From Druceiella hillmani (lineage: Eukaryota > Arthropoda > Insecta > Lepidoptera > Hepialidae): a stretch of 64,000 bases of DNA. A program made the position numbers and the translations under genes. The stretch spans positions 3,720,501 through 3,784,500 of the forward strand of contig JAYKKI010000060.1 in assembly GCA_039881145.1 (NCBI GenBank), in the 5' to 3' direction. Position 1 is the stretch's first letter. Each line of letters opens with the position of its first letter. Shown piece after piece: positions 56,576 to 64,000 of the stretch. The notes under the pieces were generated by a model. That model was not told the origin of the DNA and searched no databases. It saw only the letters and a list, made by a program, of their open reading frames with translations.

Positions 56576-57595
56576 AAATTTTTCCCACAATGAGACTTTT
56601 AACGATTTACATTTCGTTTCCTGTTTAAAATCCGGTCTGAGCGCGCCAAGCGGATTCCCACACAACCACTGCATTTCCTTTTCGATGCATTTTAATTGAA
56701 CGGATTAGTCATCTTATGATGCAAGATGTTCGATACGTGTGACGAGGGAATGTCGTCAGTGAGACGTTACTGGATTACCAATCAGGAAAAATGTTTGTTC
56801 GCTGACGAAAAAGTTATGTGATATAAGAAACGGAAACGCGCATGGAAGAACCCGTCAGACGTGACAAATATGGACTTTATTCCAATATATATATATATAG
56901 GCTTAGTACCTATAGATCGTGTTTTAGTAAAATAGTCTTGTTAATGTTATTCTATCTACTCATGTTGGATTTCACATTAGTACATTAAACAAGTTTAATA
57001 GACTTTTGCGTCATAAAATGGAGGGTTGCTATTTTTGTTGGGTGTGGTTCTTTTTAACTTTAGAGGTACTTGTTTTTTAACAATTTTTTTTTCAATTTAA
57101 TTAATCATTTTATTAATAAGCTCTCGATCGCTCTCGAGGGCTCACGCTGTTATGTGACAGGGCAAAGGTACAGTTTATTTCACCTGCGTAAATCTATGTC
57201 ATATATTGAATATTAAAATTTTTGGAAAAAATATAAACGCAATTATAGTTAAGTATGTAGATAATATATTATTTAATGGATTTTCTTGGATTTCACTTCA
57301 TTGCCAGTTTTCCAGTATTCCTCTAATTTATCTTATTAATTTAATCCATAATTAAAATGTTAAAATACTCGTTCAGAAATACGGGAAGTCATATAGAAAA
57401 GCTGGAGTTATATTGTTATTAATTTATATTTAAAATCCATAGATTTTGTTAATATATTGTTTAGCAATATTTTTTAGCATTTCCACTAAGAAAATTAAAC
57501 CTCGAATACTCGGAACAGTTCTTAACTCTATCTAAATTTTCAAAAACTTATTACATAAAAATGCAATGCATTTCGACACTGCTGATGATTTCATT
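56575..57595. other. intergenic DNA
   Basis: A GC-richer stretch (56620-56880) has no recognisable frame; a short TA run lies at 56886-56899. Confidence 0.35.
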
Positions 57596-57596
57596 T

Positions 57597-57800
57597 ACCC
57601 AATACATAGTACCCAATACATAGCCTAACCCAATACATAGTGTCCAATACATAGCCTAACCCAATACAAAGTGTCCAATACATAGCCTAACCCAATACAT
57701 AGTGTCCAATACATAGCCTAACCCAATACATAGTGTCCAATACATAGCCTAACCCAATACATAGTGTCCAATACACAGCCTAACCCAATACATAGTACTC
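57597..57800 (+). repeat. minisatellite, 31-bp unit, about 6 copies
   Basis: 'acccaatacatagtgtccaa' + 'tacatagccta', nearly perfect. Confidence 0.97.
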
Positions 57801-58380
57801 TGTATTTTTTTCGGCTAAGCTATGATTATTACAACTATAGTTTAAGTTATTATTACTTCCTAATATGCTAGAAGGGTGAGTGATGCTTATTCAGAGTGAG
57901 CGTTTCAATATATCGTCTCTTTCTGATAAGAATTCACAAGCATCTGCCTCACTATTACTCTCTGTAATGATTGACACATATCATTAGATATAGCTGATAT
58001 CGGATAGCATCTAAATTGAATACTGTCTGGAATAATATTGTTACACTTAACGATCTAATAATGAAAAAAGGTTTTCAATATAATCTTGAGTTAACCTTCG
58101 GATGAATTAAAACCGTAATTATCTTTTAAATCGCTCCGTAACAACTTTGAAGCCGATCATTATAAAATTGTCATTAATATTTATTTTATTAAAACTTGCA
58201 TGGCATATATAAACAATTATAGGACACTTTACGTAACATTTAATCAGAAATAGCAACTGTTCTATCATATCTTCTCAGTATTTCGTCTCAACAGTCGTCA
58301 AAACATAGTAATCAACTGAGACATCGGGCGGTCTCGTGTGTGACCAAGTTTCTTTGCGAGCTACACATATTAGTTAGTAT
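57800..58380. other. AT-rich intergenic DNA
   Basis: No feature recognised. Confidence 0.4.
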
Positions 58381-58389
58381 CTATTGTAT

Positions 58390-61190
58390 TGATTTGACAG
58401 ATAATGAGTAAGTCCGTATTGTCTCAAGTACCGTATCAACTAAGTTTTGTCATATTTATCGTATTTCAAACGTAACTTATTTTCTGTAAGTGATTTATTT
58501 ATAGCTAAGTTAATCACACCTTTATTCGGTCTTGTAATTAAATATGACGGTTATTTATAATAAATTTACCGTATCAACTAAATACCGTCATATTTACAGT
58601 ACTTGAAATGTAACTTCTTTTCGGTAAGTGTATTGATTATAGTTAATGTAATTACACCTTCATTCGGTCTTCTAATTAAATATGACGGTTATTCATAACA
58701 AATATACCGTAGCAACTAAATACCGTCATATTTATAGGACTAGAAATGTAACTCCTTTTTGTTAAGTGTATCAATTATAGCTAATGTAATTACACCTTCA
58801 TTCGGTCTTCTAATTAAATATGACGGTTATTTATAATAAATACACTGCATCAACTAAATACTGTCATATTTAAAGTATTTGAAATGTAACTTCATTAAGT
58901 GCATTAATTATATCTAATGTAATTACACCTTCATTCGGTCTTCTAATTAAATATGACGGTTATTTATAACAAATATACCGTAGCAACTAAATACCGTCAT
59001 ATTTATAGGACTTGAAATGTAACTTCTTTTTGTTAAGTGTATCAATTATAGCTAATGTAATTACACCTTAATTCGGTCTTCTAATTAAATATGACGGTTA
59101 TTTATAATAAATTTACCGTATCAACTAAATACCGTCATATTTATAGTACTTGAAATGTAACTTCTTTTCGGTAAGTGTATTGATTATAGTTAATGTAATT
59201 ACACCTTCATTCGGTCTTCTAATTAAATATGACGGTTATTTATAACAAATATACCGTAGCAACTAAATACCGTCATATTTATAGGACTTAAAATGTAACT
59301 TTTTTTCGTTAAGTATATCAATTATAGCTAATGTAATTGCACCTTCATTCGGTCTTCTAATTAAATATGACGGTTATTTATAACAAATATACCGTATCAA
59401 CTAAATAGTACATATTTATAGTATTTGAAATGTAACTCCTTTTCAGTAAGTGTATTGATTATATCTAATGGAATTACACCACTCAGTCTTCTAATTAAAT
59501 ATGACGGTTATTTATAATAAATTTACCATATCAACTAAATACTGTCATATTTATAGTATTTGAAATGTAACTCCTTTTCAGTAAGTGTATTGGTTATATC
59601 TAATGGAATTACACCACTCAGTCTTCTAATTAAATATGACGGTTATTTATAATAAATTTACCATATCAACTAAATACTGTCATATTTATAGTACTTGAAA
59701 TGTAACTCCTTTTCAGTAAGTGTATTGATTATATCTAATGGAATTACACCACTCAGTCTTCTAATTAAATATGACGGTTATTTATAATAAATTTACCATA
59801 TCAACTAAATACTGTCATATTTATAGTATTTGAAATGTAACTCCTTTTCAGTAAGTGTATTGATTATATCTAATGGAATTACACCACTCAGTCTTCTAAT
59901 TAAATATGACGGTTATTTATAATAAATTTACCATATCAACTAAATACTGTCATATTTATAGTACTTGAAATGTAACTTCTTTTCGGTAAGTGTATTGATT
60001 ATAGCTAATGTAATTATACCTTCATGCGGTCTTCTAATTAAATATGACGGTTAGTTATAATAAATATACCGTAGCAACTAAATACTGTCATATTTATAGT
60101 ACTTGAAATGTAACTCCTTTTCAGTAAGTGTATTGATTATATCTAATGGAATTACACCACTCAGTCTTCTAATTAAATATGACGGTTATTTATAATAAAT
60201 TTACCATATCAACTAAATACTGTCATATTTATAGTATTTGAAATGTAACTCCTTTTCAGTAAGTGTATTGATTATATCTAATGGAATTACACCACTCAGT
60301 CTTCTAATTAAATATGACGGTTATTTATAATAAATTTACCATATCAACTAAATACTGTCATATTTATAGTACTTGAAATGTAACTTCTTTTCGGTAAGTG
60401 TATTGATTATAGCTAATGTAATTATACCTTCATGCGGTCTTCTAATTAAATATGACTGTTATTTATAATAAATACACTGCAGCAACTAAATACTGTCATA
60501 TTTAAAGTATTTGAAATGTAACTTCATTAAGTGCATTAATTATATCTAATATAATTAAACCTTCATTCGGTCTTCTAATTAAATATGACGGTTATTTATA
60601 ACAAATATACCGTAGCAACTAAATACCGTCATATTTATAGGACTTGAAATGTAACTTCTTTTTGTTAAGTGTATCAATTATAGCTAATGTAATTGCACCT
60701 TCATTCGGTCTTCTAATTAAATATGACGGTTATTTATAATAAATACACTGCATCAACTAAATACTGTCATATTTAAAGTATTTGAAATGTAACTTCATTA
60801 AGTGTATTAATTATATCTAATGTAATTACACCTTCATTCGGTCTTCTAATTAAATATGACGGTTATTTATAACAAATATACCGTAGCAACTAAATACCGT
60901 CATATTTATAGGACTTGAAATGTAACTTCTTTTTGTTAAGTGTATCAATTATAGCTAATGTAATTGCACCTTCATTCGGTCTTCTAATTAAATATGAATG
61001 TTATTTATAATAAATACACTGCATCAACTAAATACTGTCATATTTAAAGTATTTGAAATGTAACTTCATTAAGTGCATTAATTATATCTAATGTAATTAC
61101 ACCTTCATTCGGTCTTCTAATTAAATATGACGGTTATTTATAACAAATATACTGTATCAACTAATTGTATCAACTAAATATTGTTATATA
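58390..61190 (+). repeat. satellite array, 135-138-bp monomer, about 20 copies, with internal inverted repeat
   Basis: A 138-bp spacing is exact between 'cattcggtct' at 58661 and 58799. Each monomer carries the inverted pair 'aaatatgacggt' and 'accgtcatattt' about 33 nt apart, a 12-bp stem. Two monomer types are interleaved: one with 'accttcattcggtct', one (mainly 59460-60310) with 'accactcagtct' and 'tactgtcat'. The rare variant 'catgcggt' recurs 408 bp apart (60023 and 60431), showing a 3-monomer higher-order duplication. Edge monomers are diverged. No coding capacity. Confidence 0.97.
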
Positions 61191-61980
61191 TTATTAATTT
61201 AATTACGTCTTCATCCGATCGTTTAATTAAATATGAAGTATAGACTAGTAGAATAACTATTTACAATAAATATAAAAAAATCAGTCAAACACGAGCTATA
61301 TTCACACTACCTGAGATCCGTACACATTTAGACACATAAAAATTGAAGGGTTCTATTAAATTACTATTTACAAATACTAATTTCACCCAACTTAAATATA
61401 TTGTCAATTACATCTTTCGCTATCTTGAAAATAAGAATAAATTATTCTGAATATTTTTCATTATATCTTCGAAGATAATCTACTTAAAATTACAAAGCCC
61501 TTATTTTTAATTCTTTCAAATAATACCTTATTCTATATATCAAGTTAAAAAAAATATTTTTCAAGTACTTAATTTGCCAATAAAAATTATGCACAACGCC
61601 ACCTACAGTTTGTAGTTAAAATTTCAACATACAAATTAATGAATATTATAAACACCATAGAAATACATTTATACATTGATTGATAGATGGCGCTTTGATA
61701 TCGTTATATATCAACGAAACGCTGTGGAATTACCCATCAACGTTTCGTCTATCACTACAAACAAATTTCTCTTAACAAAATAATTAACTGTAAAGGCTTT
61801 CAACCTAATTATAAAGTAAGGATGATTTTAGTTTAAGGATATTTAGTTTAAAGTTATTTTTAAGATATCAACTTGCTTTGACCACCAATTTGTCTTCCAA
61901 CCCAAGTTACGATACAAGCACTACTCCCGATCGTTCCACTCGGGTTGACTCAGGGCCTCTCCTAGGACCCGTAACGACTC
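61190..61980. other. intergenic DNA with repeat fragments
   Basis: 61420-61560 carries the 'atatcttcgaagataatctac' + 'ttaaaatta' block of the lepidopteran-type repeat. 'agatggcgctttgatatcg' near 61685 is a motif commonly found in insect transposons. Confidence 0.35.
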
Positions 61981-61982
61981 AC

Positions 61983-62257
61983 CTCATACAAAAGAACGGA
62001 CATTCGAAAGTCCCCTGATAGTGTGCCGTATCTACAGTCTCAGCGCTTTCACCCAACATGATTAGAGTCTGCCCCTTCTCAATGAATCGTATAGGATCTC
62101 CATTTTTTCAAAAATATATTCTGCGAACGCTCTAAATGACTCAAAGATCGGTCCATTCTCAACCAAGTCTCGGTGAGTAGACAGGTACGGTACAAGCGAT
62201 GGGAATATTTTTTTAATATCTCACACGTTACGTACGTGGAAATAGCAATCTCTTCGG
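61983..62257 (-). pseudogene. coding-like island, exon or decayed gene, frameshifted
   Basis: Between a good minus-strand acceptor (gtttccgatctcag, ending at 62258) and a perfect donor (gag|gtgagt at 61977-61983) lies a GC-richer stretch of 275 bp. The first two thirds read open (ISAEEIAISTYVTCEIL, LSTHRDLVENGPIFESFRAF, AEYIFEK) to a TAA at 62062. From a run of six A (62103-62108) another frame takes over smoothly (DPIRFIEKGQTLIMLGESAE, YQGTFECPFFCMR) up to the donor. A single-base change in the A-run would join the two. Either an exon with an indel (real or assembly error) or a decayed gene or retroelement. Protein family not recognised; a third open frame upstream (to about 62335) hints at wider decay. 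Confidence 0.35.
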
Positions 62258-62508
62258 CTGAGATCGGAAACTAGACCATTCGCTGCCGATTTCACCGCGA
62301 GCAGTTCTTATGAGGCCAGCGACAATCTATGTTTTCTACTTGTATCTACAACTTCAATAGAAAGAAAGTATCTGTGTATAGAATTATTAATAAAAATTTG
62401 GTGTCAACAGTTTTTTGTATATTTATTTATCTCACACGGAAAATATGTAATTAAGTGAATACTTTCCGTGTGAAAATAATTAATATATTACCAATGTGAC
62501 ATATATGG

Positions 62509-62512
<4 letters not shown>
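62258..62512. other. intergenic DNA with a hairpin
   Basis: An 11-bp-arm hairpin tcacacggaaa/tttccgtgtga lies at 62432-62473. 'aatttggtgtcaac' near 62395 resembles a retroelement primer-binding site, but no LTR can be defined. Confidence 0.3.

Positions 62513-62575
<63 letters not shown>
62513..62575. repeat. (TA)n microsatellite
   Basis: TA run of about 60 bases with one TAC interruption. Confidence 0.95.
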
Positions 62576-62616
62576 CCTGTTTTTGATTATTTTGATATTT
62601 TAGTTAATATATATAA

Positions 62617-63035
62617 CTAGCGTGACCCGTGCGAAGTCTTCGCATTATTTATTCGATTATGAAGCTCAGATGACAGATCAAACAAATATTTTACTAAAAT
62701 TGACATATAGAGACGCAAGTATCAAAAGCATTGAGCTAAAGCGCCACTTTATTTATATGTGAGTGGATTTGAAATTAAACAAAAATTTTACCGACCGTCA
62801 ATCATATTGACGTTGAGCCGTTAGATGGCAGCATTGCTGTTTTGTGTATATAATTTTAATAATTAATTAATTTGCAAAAACAATAGCAATAATAAATTTT
62901 TTAGTTGTGGATGCCGGTAGAGCAAGCAATTATCTATAAAATTATATATAATTTATGTGGATTATTTGTGAGGTTTTTTCTAAAAAAGGAGAGTAACATC
63001 TTAACCTTAGCGTATTAATATATATGATGATGATA
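62617..63035 (+). mobile_element. 'ctagcgtgacccgtgcg' dispersed element, copy D
   Basis: Same subfamily as B and C, with a tail of gatgatgatatatat. It is flanked by direct repeats of about 40 bp (tgtttttgattattttgata, then ttttagttaatatatata at 62578-62616; the second copy is at 63060-63099). These are unusually long for target-site duplications. Confidence 0.8.
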
Positions 63036-63227
63036 TATATGACATATTCTTCATCTCATGTGTTTTTGATTATTTTGATATTTTGGTTAATATATATAAT
63101 ACATTAATATACAGTAGTATAACTAATAGCGAAGCTTTCGTTAAAGGTTTGAAATATATTGGTGAAATTTGTGTCCAGAAGAAGCGCTTTGATTAACCCG
63201 TATAAAATAGGAGTTTCAATTAAGTCT

Positions 63228-63385
63228 TCAGTCGTCACCGTGGTGTGTTGGGTTGAGCGCATGATCGCGCACCGCGAAGACCCGGGTTCGATTCCCGGTC
63301 GCTCATCGAAGCGGGACTGGTAGAAGTCCAACCTTTCGATGCTCTGGCGACCATTTTTCCACATATGAGATATTCTTCATCTCAT
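63228..63385 (+). mobile_element. tRNA-derived SINE, copy 2
   Basis: 'cgtcaccgtggtgtgttggg' (A-box-like), then 'gacccgggttcgattcccgg' (B-box ggttcgattcc at 63285-63295), then 'gcgggactggtagaagtcca' and 'gatgctctggcgacc'. Same family as 23222-23437. The minus-strand ORF across it (ERPGIEPGSS..) is the usual antisense reading of a tRNA-like region. Confidence 0.75.
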
Positions 63386-64000
63386 GTGGACACGACAACA
63401 ATTAAGTCTTCAAACGACATAATAAATTGAATTTGATCGGGGTTCGATATATTTAAAGATAATCCCTTAATATATAATATTATTTTTTTTTATACCGACT
63501 CCATAAATTCTACCGGCGCGTAAGCTTCAAAAATTCTTTTCAAAACGATTCAACTTTTATTTCGAAATCTAAAAACAATTTTCTTTCCACAATACGCGTA
63601 TATACGAACCGGATGTCTATAGCTACGGTGTAGCAATGTACATAGCAGGCATCCCCCGAGCGTCGTAGCGTCGGCATCCCCCGAGCCTACTCGATGTCGA
63701 TAGGCGCATCGAGCGCGCCTGTCGGGGAGCGATATTGGACTTTGGGCCGTAGGCAGAGGTGATGTCATACCTATATACGAATGTGTATAGTTATGATTTG
63801 CTCCTATGTGTCTGGCTGAAGTCTAGAGTAATATATGTTTGCAGTATGTATTTAAATGCTGCCACTGTGTTCTTTTGGGTTTTAAGTTTCCTTACGGATA
63901 GCTTATTTGGGTATATCTTTGATATAGAACATTTCTTTTGTATTTGCAGATAAAAATATATAATAAGTACGTTAATGTAAAATAATGAGATAAATTTTCA
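63386..64000. other. window edge, no gene assigned
   Basis: A GC-rich patch (63630-63765) contains 'ggcatcccccgagc' twice (63650 and 63673). Open frames here have no recognised domain. The rest is AT-rich. Confidence 0.3.

Noticed and set aside
62390..62405. LTR retrotransposon primer-binding site (tttggtgtcaac)
   Set aside because: No TG..CA LTR boundaries, no second LTR and no polyprotein in the window.
63280..63305. Possible tRNA gene
   Set aside because: The B-box is present but the region does not fold as a full cloverleaf and has a SINE body; a second dispersed copy exists at 23.2 kb.

Overview
The window reads as gene-poor, AT-rich insect nuclear DNA, most likely from a moth or butterfly. 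There are no bacterial-style operons and almost no long open frames. (TA)n microsatellites are abundant. Decayed non-LTR retrotransposons, a mariner remnant, tRNA-derived SINEs and short inverted-repeat elements are scattered throughout. Several interspersed repeats match motifs I recall from many lepidopteran genomes: a head resembling 'ccggccaagtgcgagtcg' with a 'gacagacagac ... ggaaccctaaa' tail, and a 'ctaatctc..gaa' segment ending in 'gcggagc'. The lepidopteran call rests on that recall and was not checked by a search.

Two genes can be supported by hand splicing, both on the minus strand and both encoding small, probably secreted peptides. Gene A (exon 1 at 7784-7807, exon 2 at 2675-2842) gives about 63 residues. 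Gene B (exon 1 at 34125-34136, exon 2 at 26922-27209) gives about 99 residues and has a convincing TATA-like box plus initiator. In both, a few codons precede a GTGAGT donor, a phase-0 intron of 4.9 or 6.9 kb cuts the signal peptide, and one terminal exon carries the rest. They may be distant paralogues. I recognise neither. The introns are filled with the same mobile and tandem repeats as the rest of the window.

Layout: 0.3-0.7 kb mariner relic; 2-8.2 kb gene A, with a MITE and a foldback element in its intron; 11.2-12.4 kb CR1/jockey-like LINE; 13.9-15.2 kb 194-bp satellite; 21-21.7 kb second LINE; 23.2-25.6 kb SINE, tandem array and MITE; 26.6-34.2 kb gene B; 34.7-39.5 kb mixed TE remnants including two more LINE tails; 40.1-44.2 kb 124-bp satellite; 44.7-49.5 kb several short tandem arrays; 50.5 and 54.3 kb foldback elements; 51.5-52.4, 55.1-56.6 and 58.4-61.2 kb further satellites (about 213, 206 and 138 bp); 62-63.4 kb a decayed coding-like island, a dispersed element and a SINE.

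The most interesting object is a family of four foldback elements of roughly 190-230 bp (4.6, 8.5, 50.6 and 54.4 kb). Each arm carries a 41-nt motif with the layout of a minimal type I hammerhead ribozyme. The arms face each other, so each strand carries one copy. One arm (50582-50622, minus strand) keeps every core position; the others show core or stem damage. Short-stem-III hammerheads of this kind are known from Penelope-like retroelements, so these may be inverted Penelope terminal fragments.
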